A stretch of 64,000 nt of DNA from contig JAXMBM010000008.1 in NCBI GenBank assembly GCA_046349855.1, positions 97,177 through 161,176 of the forward strand, in the 5' to 3' direction. Position numbers and translations under genes: made by a program. The stretch is from CAIXSC01 sp046349855 (lineage in GTDB: Bacteria > Planctomycetota > Planctomycetia > Pirellulales > Pirellulaceae). The notes below the pieces were generated by a model, which had not been told where the DNA came from, searched no databases, and saw nothing but the letters and a program-made list of their open reading frames with translations. Below are positions 52,790 through 62,099 of the stretch, in pieces. Numbering within the stretch: the stretch's first letter is position 1; each line of letters begins with the position of its first letter.

Positions 52790-52989
52790 GGGGCATTCCT
52801 CTCAGGTGGTGGCACGCGCTGACCCGGGCAGCGATCCGGCTGACCTCGCCGGCAGCGTACTCGGTATATTAGAGTTCCTCCCGCTCGACGTTAAGGTGAC
52901 TCGACGAGTACCTCGAGCGGTGTGTCGGTCGGGAGTTGAGCTTGTCCGGAGACGGGCGTCTTCGGTTCTGAGCACGGCAGGAATCGACC

Positions 52990-54387
52990 ATGAACTCCCC
53001 CGCGTCTCCTCCACCTCGTCCTCGTTCGCGTCCTCGTTCTCGACTGCGCCGCCTTGTCGGTCTGACGCTCAAACTGGTCTGGGCCGCGACTCTGACGATC
53101 GTGCTGGTCGAGATAGGGCTGCGGATCCTGGGGGTGCAACCGGTGACGGCGACGATGGTGCCGCGCGATCCGAATCAGCTGAGTACGGATCCGGAGGTGG
53201 CCGAGGCGCAGCGGAGCGGCTGGATTCCCTGGCCGACGCCCGTGCAGTCCGCGACGAAGATCCCGGAGCATGCGCGGGGCTATGTGGAGATTCGGCGGAA
53301 CCGCTGTTCGCTCCGCGAGGACCAGGAGATTCCGTTTGAGAAGCCACCCGGCACGCGGCGGATCGTCTGCGTGGGAGACAGCCATACCGATGGAGTCTGC
53401 TGGAATCCGGAGAGCTACCCGAATCTGCTCGAACAGCGTCTGCAGGCGGATGGTGCCGCAGCGGCGGTGTTGTTTCCGGCCGCCGGGGGAGCGGCGCAGA
53501 TCGAAGTGATCAACGTCGGCTTTGGCCCTTCCTCACCGTACCAGCAGCTGTGGGCTTACAAGCAGGTCCATCATCGGTTTGGAGCCGACGTCGTGGTGGT
53601 GGCTTTTTACGCGGGCAACGATCTGGTCGACCTGCTGCGCACCGATCCCCCGGTGCGGCTCGACCTCCGTCAGGGGACGCCGCAGCATGTCGGGGGGCCG
53701 GCACCGGCCGTGGCGGTCCCGGAGAATCGGTCGCTGATCGAGACAGTCAAGCGGCCGTTTCGGGACCATTCCTCGATTTATCACGCCTTGACCCGGATTC
53801 CCTGGCTGCGGCGGCAGGTGGTGCAGCAGATCGGCACCGGGGATGCCTACCGGGATCGGATCGAACGAGCGAGTCTGGCGTATGCGGGGCCGGTCTGGCA
53901 GGGACTGAATCAGGCCTACTACTTCCGCCATCATCCCGAGGAATGGGACGGAGCCGTGGCTCGGGAGCGGTATGTGCTCGAACAATTCCTCGCCCAGACT
54001 CGTGCCGACCACGCCGAGCTCCGTGTCGTCGTCATCCCCACGCTCCGCCAGATCCACCCGGAGTCGGCGGCGGAAGAACTGGATGATGCGGCGCGCATCC
54101 TGGAGTTGCTGCCGGACGATCTGGCGACCGATGAACGGGCCTGCGATACCGTGGTGGGGCTGGCGCGCGAACTGCAGATTCCCTGTCTGGATCTGCGTGG
54201 AGCCCTCCGCCGTGCTCGGCGTGAGCAGCCGGACCGTCACCTGTACTACCGCTTCGACCACCACTTGAACGTGGCGGGGAATGAGGTTGTGGCCGAAGAA
54301 CTGCAGAAATTCCTGGTCGCGCTGGCCGCCGGCGAGGCGGCCCGCGACAGCATGGCCTGGGGAAAAGATCTGCGGAAAGTCCACTAG
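52990..54387 (+). CDS. Membrane-anchored SGNH/GDSL hydrolase
   Basis: A 465-residue protein with a Pro/Arg-rich N-terminus and one membrane anchor (LVGLTLKLVWAATLTIVLVE). The SGNH catalytic blocks are visible: IVCVGDSHTDGVCW (block I, nucleophile Ser), FGPSSPYQQLWAYKQ, VVVVAFYAGNDLVDLL (block III, Asn) and FDHHLNVAGNEV (block V, Asp-x-x-His). Such enzymes hydrolyse or transfer acyl groups on extracytoplasmic polysaccharides or lipids. It lies 162 bp upstream of the ACP-oxoamine-synthase gene on the same strand, suggesting a role in the same lipid or surface-modification pathway. Confidence 0.85.
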   Translation: MNSPASPPPRPRSRPRSRLRRLVGLTLKLVWAATLTIVLVEIGLRILGVQPVTATMVPRDPNQLSTDPEVAEAQRSGWIPWPTPVQSATKIPEHARGYVEIRRNRCSLREDQEIPFEKPPGTRRIVCVGDSHTDGVCWNPESYPNLLEQRLQADGAAAAVLFPAAGGAAQIEVINVGFGPSSPYQQLWAYKQVHHRFGADVVVVAFYAGNDLVDLLRTDPPVRLDLRQGTPQHVGGPAPAVAVPENRSLIETVKRPFRDHSSIYHALTRIPWLRRQVVQQIGTGDAYRDRIERASLAYAGPVWQGLNQAYYFRHHPEEWDGAVARERYVLEQFLAQTRADHAELRVVVIPTLRQIHPESAAEELDDAARILELLPDDLATDERACDTVVGLARELQIPCLDLRGALRRARREQPDRHLYYRFDHHLNVAGNEVVAEELQKFLVALAAGEAARDSMAWGKDLRKVH

Positions 54388-54549
54388 TCAGGATTGCGGC
54401 TCCCCCTCGTTCTGGGCTACCCTTAAGGCCTCTGGCCGTTGTTGCTGGCCAGGTTGGCTGATCATTCGGCCCGCGATGGCGCAGGAACGGATTCTGTCAG
54501 CGGATGTCAGGCGTGGTCCTGAGATCTCATTTGCCGAAAGGACTAGCGA

Positions 54550-56163
54550 ATGTCGACGACCGAATCAGGTGCCTCTGCGCGATCTTCCGGCGCCGTGACC
54601 ACGCACGAGCTGATTCGTACCCGAGTCGAATCGTGGCTCCGCGAAGAGGCTCGGCTGCCGCAGACGGCGATCCAGGTCGATACCCCCTTGCTGGAATTGG
54701 GGATTGATTCCCTGGGAGTGGCCGAGATCAGCGACGATCTGGCTCGTCAAACGGGCAAGCGGGTGAATCCCGAGGTCTTGTTCGAACTGGAGAACATTTC
54801 CCAGATCGCCCAGTATCTGGACAGCCTGCCCGTTATCTCGACCAATGGTGGGGGGGCGACGGCCGAGGTGAACGGGGCGATGGCGAATGTTGCGACGGCG
54901 ACCGACTCGTCCATCTCGACCGACGCTGCCGCTCCGACCGACTCCGCGGCACCGGCCAACGGGCCACCGGTTGCGGCGGATCCGCGAGAGCACTTCGAAT
55001 TGCTTAACCGGCGCGTCCGCGCTCTGCAGGCGCAGGGGTTGTATTTCTTCGAGACCGAATTGGAGTCGCACGAGGGGGCCTGGGTGGTCTCGGGCGGTCG
55101 GCGGATGCTGATGCTCGGCTCGTACGAGTACCTGGGACTGCTCGACCATCCGCGCCTCAAGCAGGCGTCGATCGCGGCGCTTGAGCAGTTCGGCACGGGC
55201 CATCATGGAGCGCGTCTGCTGACGGGCACCACCACGCTGCACCGGGCGCTCGAACGGAAGCTGGCCAGCTTCATGGGGTCGGAAGAGGCGTTGCTGTTCA
55301 GCAGCGGCTACGTGACCAACGTGTCGACCATCGCGACGCTGGTGGACCGTTCGTGCTGCGTGATCGGCGACGAGTGGAATCATGCGAGCATTGTGGATGG
55401 CTGTCGCGCGTCGGGGGCCGAGTTCTGGACGTTTGCCCACAACGACATGGACGCGCTGGCGGCGCGGCTGGCGGAAACGGGCGGTCGGCGGACGCTGGTC
55501 GTGGTCGACGCGGTCTTCAGCATGGATGGCGACATCATCAATCTGCCTGCCGTCGTGGAGTTGTGCCAGCGTCATCGGGCCTTGCTGATGGTGGATGAGG
55601 CGCACAGCCTGGGGGTGTTGGGCGCGACGGGGCGCGGCATACAGGAGCACTTCGGGCTGGCGGACGATGCCATTGACGTGAAGATGGGGACCCTCTCCAA
55701 GACGCTGGCCAATACGGGCGGATTCGTCGCGGGCCGCGAGTCGATTATTACGTTCCTGCGGCATCACGCCCGCGGCTACATTTTCAGCGGCGCACTGCCG
55801 AACCCGCCCGTGGCGGCATCCCTGGCCGCCCTGGAAATCCTCGAGCAGCATCCGGAACTGGTCCAGCGGCTGCGGGACAACCGTGACTACTATCTGGCAG
55901 GGCTGCGCAAGTTGGGATTCGACTGTGGACGAACGCAGACTCCCATCGTCCCGGTCATGACCTGGACGGACGAATGCGTGCTGGAGATGACTCGACTGTG
56001 CCGGTCACACGGTCTGCTGGTCGTGCCGGTGGCGTATCCCGCGGTACCGCTGCACTCCACGCGGCTCCGCACCTGCGTGTCGGCGGCCCACTCGACCGCC
56101 GATCTCGATTTTGCCCTCGACGTGCTCGCCCAGGCCGGCCGTCAAACCGGCTTGATTCGCTGA
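54550..56163 (+). CDS. Acyl carrier protein fused to alpha-oxoamine synthase (AONS/SPT family)
   Basis: A 537-residue two-domain protein. Residues 15-95 are an acyl carrier protein with the phosphopantetheine Ser54 in LELGIDSLGVAEIS. An Ala/Thr/Ser-rich linker (about 100-140) leads to a PLP enzyme of the alpha-oxoamine synthase family: LGSYEYLGLLDHPRLK, GTGHHGARLLTGTTTLH, SSGYVTNVSTIATLV, the PLP-binding Asp-Glu-Ala-His at 349-352 in LLMVDEAHSLGVLGATGRG, and the Schiff-base Lys384 in MGTLSKTLANTGGF. These enzymes condense an amino acid with an acyl thioester and lose CO2. A tethered ACP suggests an acyl-ACP substrate, as in sphingoid-base or prodiginine-type aminoketone synthesis. GAAAGGA lies nine bases before the ATG. 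Confidence 0.88.
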   Translation: MSTTESGASARSSGAVTTHELIRTRVESWLREEARLPQTAIQVDTPLLELGIDSLGVAEISDDLARQTGKRVNPEVLFELENISQIAQYLDSLPVISTNGGGATAEVNGAMANVATATDSSISTDAAAPTDSAAPANGPPVAADPREHFELLNRRVRALQAQGLYFFETELESHEGAWVVSGGRRMLMLGSYEYLGLLDHPRLKQASIAALEQFGTGHHGARLLTGTTTLHRALERKLASFMGSEEALLFSSGYVTNVSTIATLVDRSCCVIGDEWNHASIVDGCRASGAEFWTFAHNDMDALAARLAETGGRRTLVVVDAVFSMDGDIINLPAVVELCQRHRALLMVDEAHSLGVLGATGRGIQEHFGLADDAIDVKMGTLSKTLANTGGFVAGRESIITFLRHHARGYIFSGALPNPPVAASLAALEILEQHPELVQRLRDNRDYYLAGLRKLGFDCGRTQTPIVPVMTWTDECVLEMTRLCRSHGLLVVPVAYPAVPLHSTRLRTCVSAAHSTADLDFALDVLAQAGRQTGLIR

Positions 56164-56224
56164 TTCTCGCGCGGGCTGAGTGGACCCGGGGTTCCCAGGG
56201 TCACGCAGCTCCCGCCAGGTGCAC

Positions 56225-57565
56225 TCAGCTCAGATCGGTCAGGGCGCCGGTGCTGTCGCCCAGCTGAGCGACATCGATCTCCATGCGATTGAGCAGGGAG
56301 ACCCAGAGGTTATTGAGCGGGGTTTCCTTGGGATAGCGGAGATGGCGGCCCGTGGTGAGCGTGCCGCAACCGCGTCCCGCCACGAGCAGCGGCAGGTTGT
56401 CGTGGTTGTGGGCGTTGCCGTCCGAGTTGCCGCTGCCGTAGGCCACCATGGCGTGATCCAGGAGAGTCCCGTCCCCTTCCGGAATCGCCTGCATTTTCTC
56501 CAGCAGGTAGGCCAGTTGGCGGACGTGGAACGTATTGATCTCGCGGATCTTGGCTTTCTTGGCCGCGTCGTTGCCGTGGTGGGATAGGTCGTGGTGCCCC
56601 TCGGACACGTTGATGAACGGATACGGCTTGTTGCTCCCTTCGTTCGCCAGCACAAACGTACAGACCCGGGTCACGTCGCACTGGAACGCGAGCACCAGCA
56701 GATCGCACAGCAGGCGAATGTGTTCTTCGTAGCTGGCGGGCATGCCCGTCGGTCGCGGGTAGTCAGGAGTGGGGACGGGCGGGAGTTTTTCGGCCCGCTC
56801 GATACGCAGCTCGATATCGCGGACGGCCGAGAAGTACTCGTCGAGTTTCTGTCGGTCCTTGATGCCGAGTTTCGCGGACAGCTGAGTGGAATCATCGCGT
56901 ACGAAATCGAGTACGCTTTTGCGGCGCGCGTCGCGGCGGACGCGTGTGGCGTCGGGGGCCGTGGCGAACAGTCGTTCGAACACCAGCTTGGGATTGACCT
57001 CCTTGGGCAGCGGTTGCGTGGCCGAGCGCCAGGCCATGGTGGACGAGTACACGCAGCTGTAACCCGAGTCGCAGTTGCCGGCCATTGCCCCCTGCTCGCA
57101 ACCGATTTCCAGCGAGGGGAGGCGGGTCTTGTCGCCGAGTCGAGCGGCGATGACCTGGTCGACCGAGATGCCGGCGCGGATATCGGTGCCATCGGTCTTG
57201 CGCGGCTGAGCTCCGGTAAGGAACGCGGCCAGGGCGCGGGCATGATCACCGCCGCCGTCGCCATGCGGCCGGGCCTTGTCGGCCGTCAGTCCGGTGAGGA
57301 CGAGCAGTTGGTCCTTGACCGACGACAGCGGCGCGAGGATGGGCGGGAGTTCGAACTGGGAGCCTTCGCCCTGCGGGGTCCAGTCGGCCATGTTCTTGCC
57401 GTTGGGGACGTACAGGATGGCGAGACGATTGGGAGCGGCGCGTCCGGGTGTGGCATCGGCGCCCCACGAGACGGCCGGGCCCATGGCCTCGAGCCACGGC
57501 AGCGACATGGCGACCCCCAGACCTCGCAAGACCGTCCGCCGCGAAAGGGCTGTCGATGGAATCAT
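56225..57565 (-). CDS. DUF1552 family protein, Tat-exported
   Basis: A 446-residue DUF1552 protein. The Tat motif is STALSRRTVLRGLGVAMSLP. The family blocks include RLAILYVPNGKNMADWTPQG, HGDGGGDHARALAAFLTGA, IGCEQGAMAGNCDSGYSC and VYSSTMAWRSATQPLPKEVN. In Planctomycetota this family is almost always encoded beside a DUF1592-type cytochrome protein, as here (90 bp downstream of it). The function is unknown; like DUF1501, it has an alkaline-phosphatase-like core in my reading (THGDGGGDHA-like metal ligands and FHVRQLAYLLEKM). The pair probably acts outside the cytoplasm on a common substrate. Confidence 0.9.
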   Translation of the reverse strand: MIPSTALSRRTVLRGLGVAMSLPWLEAMGPAVSWGADATPGRAAPNRLAILYVPNGKNMADWTPQGEGSQFELPPILAPLSSVKDQLLVLTGLTADKARPHGDGGGDHARALAAFLTGAQPRKTDGTDIRAGISVDQVIAARLGDKTRLPSLEIGCEQGAMAGNCDSGYSCVYSSTMAWRSATQPLPKEVNPKLVFERLFATAPDATRVRRDARRKSVLDFVRDDSTQLSAKLGIKDRQKLDEYFSAVRDIELRIERAEKLPPVPTPDYPRPTGMPASYEEHIRLLCDLLVLAFQCDVTRVCTFVLANEGSNKPYPFINVSEGHHDLSHHGNDAAKKAKIREINTFHVRQLAYLLEKMQAIPEGDGTLLDHAMVAYGSGNSDGNAHNHDNLPLLVAGRGCGTLTTGRHLRYPKETPLNNLWVSLLNRMEIDVAQLGDSTGALTDLS

Positions 57566-57655
57566 ATCTGCACGCTCCTCAGGTTCCTGCCGGTTTGTTC
57601 CTACTGTCTGGCATCCGCCTGTCTGGCGGCTGCCGGGTCGGGTGAGGCGGGTCGG

Positions 57656-60118
57656 TTACGGCTCCGACTCGCTCCCCCGTCTCAAGCGAAACGGTTCACT
57701 CGATACAATCCCCAACACCACCCGCGAGAAGCGGTAGTCACCCGCCTCCAGCTCGGCAGCAATCTTCTCGACGGTCGGTCGATCATAATACTCGACCCCG
57801 CGCCCCAAGGCGTAGGTCAGCATTTTCTCGATCAGGCAGCGGGAGAAGAGCCCCTTCCGTTCTCGCAGAATCGTCTTCAGATCCTCCGGACCTTGAAACG
57901 TTGTGCCGTCGGGCAGACGACCGGCCGGATCGATGTCGAAACTGCCGTCGCGGGTACGGAATCCGCCGATGGCATCGTAGTTTTCCAGGGCAAAGCCGAG
58001 CGGATCCATCTTTTCGTGGCAATTCGCGCACGTCGGATTCCGGCGGTGGATTTCCAGCCGTTCGCGGAGCGACGCCCCCGCCACCGCTTTTTCATCGTTG
58101 GGCAGTTCCGGGACGTTGGGCGGGGGGATGGGCGGCGGTTCGCCCAGCAACTGTTCCAGAATCCAGCGCCCCCGTTTGACTGGCGAGGTGCGGGTGGGGT
58201 TGGAAGTGACTGCCAGGATGCTGGCTTGAGTCACCAGGCCGCCACGCGTCCGCCCCTGGAGCGCCACGCGCTGAAACTCGTCGCCCCGGATCGGCTTCCC
58301 ACCGGTTCTCTGCGGTTGCTGGCCTGCCAGATTGCCCTCCGTGTCCACGATTCCATAGTGCCGTGCCAGCGACTCGTTGAGGAACGTGTAGTCGGCGTCG
58401 AGCAATTCCAGGATGCTGCGATCCTCGCGCATGACCGAGGCGACGAATAACTCGGTCTCCCGCAACATGGCCGATCTCAGTCGCTCGCTGAACCGGGGGA
58501 AGAGTCGGGCGTCGGGGGCAAACGATTCGAGTCGTTTGACCTGCAGCCATTGGAGAGCGAAGTTCCTCACCAGCGAGTCGGACCGCGGGTCCTGCAGCAT
58601 GCGCCGCACCTGCGCCTCCAGATTGGCGTTCAGCGTCCCGGCCTGAGCATGCCCGAACAGTTCGTCGTCCGGCATGCTGCTCCAGAGGAAATACGACAGC
58701 CGCGAGGCCAGCTGGAAGTCGTCCAGCGGTCGAGTCTCGGGGGCTTCCGGGCGGTCATCCAGCTCGACGCGGAAGAGGAACTTGGGCGAGCACAGGACTG
58801 CCTGCAGCGCCAACTGCAGGGCCGCCTCCCAGTTGTCCCCGTCCGCCTGAGCCTTTGCAACCAACTGGGCCAGCCGGTCAATCTCCTTGGATTCCGCGGG
58901 CCGGCGGTAGGCGCGGGTCACGAAGCGCGTGAGCACCTCCCGCGTCTGCTCTTCCTGACTGCGACCCGGTGTGACCGCCAGCAAGCGGCGGTGACTTTCC
59001 GGCCGAGTATCGAGGGGACCTTCCAGCGCCAGGTACTCGACGTATAGCGTCACCGGCGGCTGGTCGGCGGCCGGTTTCAGCAGCGCGATCGCCAGCCGCT
59101 GCCGGTCCGGGACCGGTGGGACTCGGACCTCGATCACCTGCCCCTGCTGCGGGTTGTTGGCCGTGACGTCGAAGGTGCCCAGGATCCGCAGCGGACGCAA
59201 TCCGCTCACGGCGTGTCCGGAGAGCGCGGCCACCTCGTCGTCACTTGCCGCTCCCTCCGATCCTTTCGTCGTGAGCAGGACGGCGATGCGGACCGGGGCG
59301 TTGCCTTCGCGCTTGGCGTACACGCGCGTGCGAAACACGTACTCCCCGGACGGATCCCATTGGTACTGGGTGTGGAAGGGGCCGCTGAGGAGCGGTGTGT
59401 CGCCGGCGGACTGGAGCGGACGGTAGTTGCCTTCGAGCGCGATGTTGGGACCAGCCGGTTCGCTGTAGCGCGACGACAAGTGGCGTTTCGGCGGCGGTGG
59501 TGGCTGCGGCAGGATGGCCCGCGACAGGATGCTCTCGGCCGCTGCCAGATAGCGTTCCAGGAGCACGGGCGAAAGTGTGAGCACGTCGCCAATGTTGTCG
59601 AACCCGTGGCCGATGTCGTCGGCGGGAAAATCCTCGGTGGGATCAAAGTCCACACCCACGAGATCGCGGATCGTATGGCGATACTCGACCCGATTGAGCC
59701 GCCGCATCGTGACTCGTCCGGGATCCGGTTTGGCGGTCCGGTCGGCATGATCGAAGATGGCCTGCACGGCCTTGGCGAACGCTTCCACCTCATCGGGCTT
59801 GGGCTGAGGTTGGTCGTCGGGCGGCATTTCCCCGGCGCGTACCAGCTTGACGACGTTGAACCACAGCTTGCGACTCTTCACCATCGTGGGGGAATCGCGG
59901 AAGCGGTCGAGCGACATTTCGGCCTGCGGGTCCTTCGCTCCGTGGCAACCCAGGCAATACCGTTCCACGAACGGGCGCACTTCGCGACCGAATTCGGGGA
60001 CCGGCGCGTCCGCCGCCAGCACACCCCGGCTCGCAGCCGCGGGCCAATCGCCGCCCCAGATTCCCAGGAGGCCACCGACCGCCAGCGCAGCCAGGCATTT
60101 CCATGAGACTCGAACCAT
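57656..60118 (-). CDS. Planctomycete cytochrome C with DUF1587/1592/1588/1595/1585 domains
   Basis: An 820-residue exported protein. After the signal peptide (CLAALAVGGLLGIWGGDWPA) comes a planctomycete cytochrome C domain with the haem motif ERYCLGCHG (Cys55, Cys58, His59). The ordered DUF1587 block is VTMRRLNRVEYRHTIRDLVG, DUF1595-like sequence is around LLAVTPGRSQEEQTREVLTR, DUF1592 is LASRLSYFLWSSMPDDELFG, DUF1588 is VTQASILAVTSNPTRTSPVK with CANCHEKMDPLGFALENYD (a second CxxCH), and DUF1585 is KTILRERKGLFSRCLIEKML. Two haem sites suggest electron transfer during oxidative breakdown of a polymer. It forms the usual pair with the DUF1552 gene downstream. Confidence 0.93.
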   Translation of the reverse strand: MVRVSWKCLAALAVGGLLGIWGGDWPAAASRGVLAADAPVPEFGREVRPFVERYCLGCHGAKDPQAEMSLDRFRDSPTMVKSRKLWFNVVKLVRAGEMPPDDQPQPKPDEVEAFAKAVQAIFDHADRTAKPDPGRVTMRRLNRVEYRHTIRDLVGVDFDPTEDFPADDIGHGFDNIGDVLTLSPVLLERYLAAAESILSRAILPQPPPPPKRHLSSRYSEPAGPNIALEGNYRPLQSAGDTPLLSGPFHTQYQWDPSGEYVFRTRVYAKREGNAPVRIAVLLTTKGSEGAASDDEVAALSGHAVSGLRPLRILGTFDVTANNPQQGQVIEVRVPPVPDRQRLAIALLKPAADQPPVTLYVEYLALEGPLDTRPESHRRLLAVTPGRSQEEQTREVLTRFVTRAYRRPAESKEIDRLAQLVAKAQADGDNWEAALQLALQAVLCSPKFLFRVELDDRPEAPETRPLDDFQLASRLSYFLWSSMPDDELFGHAQAGTLNANLEAQVRRMLQDPRSDSLVRNFALQWLQVKRLESFAPDARLFPRFSERLRSAMLRETELFVASVMREDRSILELLDADYTFLNESLARHYGIVDTEGNLAGQQPQRTGGKPIRGDEFQRVALQGRTRGGLVTQASILAVTSNPTRTSPVKRGRWILEQLLGEPPPIPPPNVPELPNDEKAVAGASLRERLEIHRRNPTCANCHEKMDPLGFALENYDAIGGFRTRDGSFDIDPAGRLPDGTTFQGPEDLKTILRERKGLFSRCLIEKMLTYALGRGVEYYDRPTVEKIAAELEAGDYRFSRVVLGIVSSEPFRLRRGSESEP

Positions 60119-60401
60119 GAACGTCTCCTCGGCAGGAAGCGGCCACGCGACCTGAGGTCACCGGTGGGTGAGCAGGCGGGAGGCAACTTCGTCAGGCAGG
60201 TGCGGGCTGCGAGCAAGTGATCGTGGAACGGATCGTGGACACACTCGAAGCAGCTTGGTGGGTAGGTTGGCGGGGGCCGGCGCGGGTCGCACCAGCCTCC
60301 CTATTGTTGGCCGACGGAAGGCCGCAAGCAAGTGCTGGCGACCTCTCCCGGGACAGGAGAAACGGCCGGTGGATGCGGTTTCTGGCAGGGCGCCGAACGG
60401 T

Positions 60402-61865
60402 TCAGGTCAGGCCGTCGATCGGTTCGCCGTAATAAATGGCGTGGGGACGCTGCGTGGCGTCCAACCATTCGGTGGTGCGCGGAATTCCCAGCGACTGGTA
60501 GATCGTCGCCGCCATGTTTTCGGGACGCTGCGGGCTGGCGGCGGGATAGGCTCCCAGTTTGTCCGAGGCGCCGATCACCGTGCCCCCCTGGACTCCACCG
60601 CCCGCGAAGAACACCGACTGGACCGCTCCCCAGTGGTCGCGACCGGGGAGTTTGTAGTGCTGCGGGAGCAGGGAGATTTTGGGAGTACGGCCAAACTCAC
60701 CGGCCATGACGATCAGCGTGCTGTCGAGCAGTCCGCTTTCGTGGAGGTCATCGAGCAGCGCGGAGACGGCGCGGTCGGTGGGCGGCAGGAGCTTCTCTTT
60801 GAGGTGCGGGAAGGCGTTGCCGTGAGTATCCCAGCTCTCGTTATTCCCCAGGTTGACCTGCACCAGATTGACGCCGATCTCCACCAGCCGCCGGGCCATC
60901 AGCAGCGACCAGCCGAACGCATTCTTGCCGTAGCGTTCCTGAGTTTTCTCCTCGGCACGCGTCACGTCCAGCGCCCAGTGGACCTGCTTATCGGTGAGCA
61001 TCGAGATGACACCCTGCCGGTAGCGGTCAAAGTTCTGGGTGGCGGCGTGGCGTTCCCATTCGCGGCGCTGCAGGTCCAAGTCGGCGAGCAATTGCAGGCG
61101 CCCCTGGAATCGCTGTTCGGGGAGCCAGGCGGGGAGCGTCAGGTTGGGCGCCTCGAAGCGCCGCGGATCGGCATTTCCCCGTTGCTGATGGTCGAAGTGG
61201 AACTCAGGATAGGCGCCGTACGATGTGCTGTGAAACGGCGAAGCTTCCACGAACCAGGGATTCCGGCTGGTTCCCATTTCGCCCGCGAACTGTCCCGGGA
61301 TGACGCGCCCCGAATAGTGCACCAATCGCTCGGGCAGAACCACGGCGGGTGGCAGGTTGTGCCGCGGCCGGGTGGCGGTGCCTGCGATCGCCGCCAGGGA
61401 CGGCCAGTCGGCCGGCCCCGGAGCGCTGGGGTTGAACCCGGGCGGGATCATCGTGCGGCCGGTGAGCATGATATGGTGGCCGGCCGAATGGTCGTTCGAC
61501 GGATGGGTGAGCGAGCGGCAGACGGCCCACCGCGCGCTGCGCTGGGCCAGCAGCGGCAGGTGTTCGCAGATCTGCAAGCCCGGGGTCTGCGTGGCGATGG
61601 GCCGGAAGTCGCCGCGGATCGTGTCGGGTGCATCGGGCTTGGGATCGAAGCTGTCATGCTGCGACAATCCGCCCGACAGGAAGATGTAGATACAGGCTCG
61701 GGCCCGCGGTTCCCGATCCTTGCCCGCCGCCGTTTCCGACGATTCGGCCCGCAGGGCTCGCAAGTGGTTCATGCCGAGCCCGAGGAGTCCGACGGCACCG
61801 GCCTGCACCGCCACTCGCCGTGACACGCGCGGGTGAACGTAGGGCGAGGAAGTGGGCTGAGGCAT
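60402..61865 (-). CDS. DUF1501 family protein (sulfatase-fold, Tat-exported)
   Basis: A 487-residue DUF1501 protein with the signal VHPRVSRRVAVQAGAVGLLG. Core blocks are IYIFLSGGLSQHDSFDPKPD, DHSAGHHIMLTGR, SWDTHGNAFPHLKEKL, STLIVMAGEFGRTPKIS and PGRDHWGAVQSVFFAGGG. It belongs to a different subgroup from the 8933-10420 paralogue, since it has longer inserts around GRTMIPPGFNPSAPG. The ATG at 61865 has CGAGGTCG upstream; the frame is open for 46 more codons that do not look like protein. It has no cytochrome partner next to it, unlike the other copy, and diverges from the oxidoreductase gene at 62100. Confidence 0.88.
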   Translation of the reverse strand: MPQPTSSPYVHPRVSRRVAVQAGAVGLLGLGMNHLRALRAESSETAAGKDREPRARACIYIFLSGGLSQHDSFDPKPDAPDTIRGDFRPIATQTPGLQICEHLPLLAQRSARWAVCRSLTHPSNDHSAGHHIMLTGRTMIPPGFNPSAPGPADWPSLAAIAGTATRPRHNLPPAVVLPERLVHYSGRVIPGQFAGEMGTSRNPWFVEASPFHSTSYGAYPEFHFDHQQRGNADPRRFEAPNLTLPAWLPEQRFQGRLQLLADLDLQRREWERHAATQNFDRYRQGVISMLTDKQVHWALDVTRAEEKTQERYGKNAFGWSLLMARRLVEIGVNLVQVNLGNNESWDTHGNAFPHLKEKLLPPTDRAVSALLDDLHESGLLDSTLIVMAGEFGRTPKISLLPQHYKLPGRDHWGAVQSVFFAGGGVQGGTVIGASDKLGAYPAASPQRPENMAATIYQSLGIPRTTEWLDATQRPHAIYYGEPIDGLT

Positions 61866-62099
61866 CGCGTGCGACCTCGAAAGGGGGCTCGTCAGCGTGC
61901 GCGGAGCACGGATCCGGGAGCGTGTTCCCCGGGGAGTCGGTGCGCGCGACCATGCATCCGCCAACGTTGATCCATCATAAGACACCGTTTCGGCTCCTGG
62001 CAACGTCTTTCTCCACCGAGATTTTCAGCGAGGCCGTCGTCGGTTACGTTTGGCACTGTGGACGGCGCGCCTCAGGTGGTCACGACGAAGGAGTTCCTC

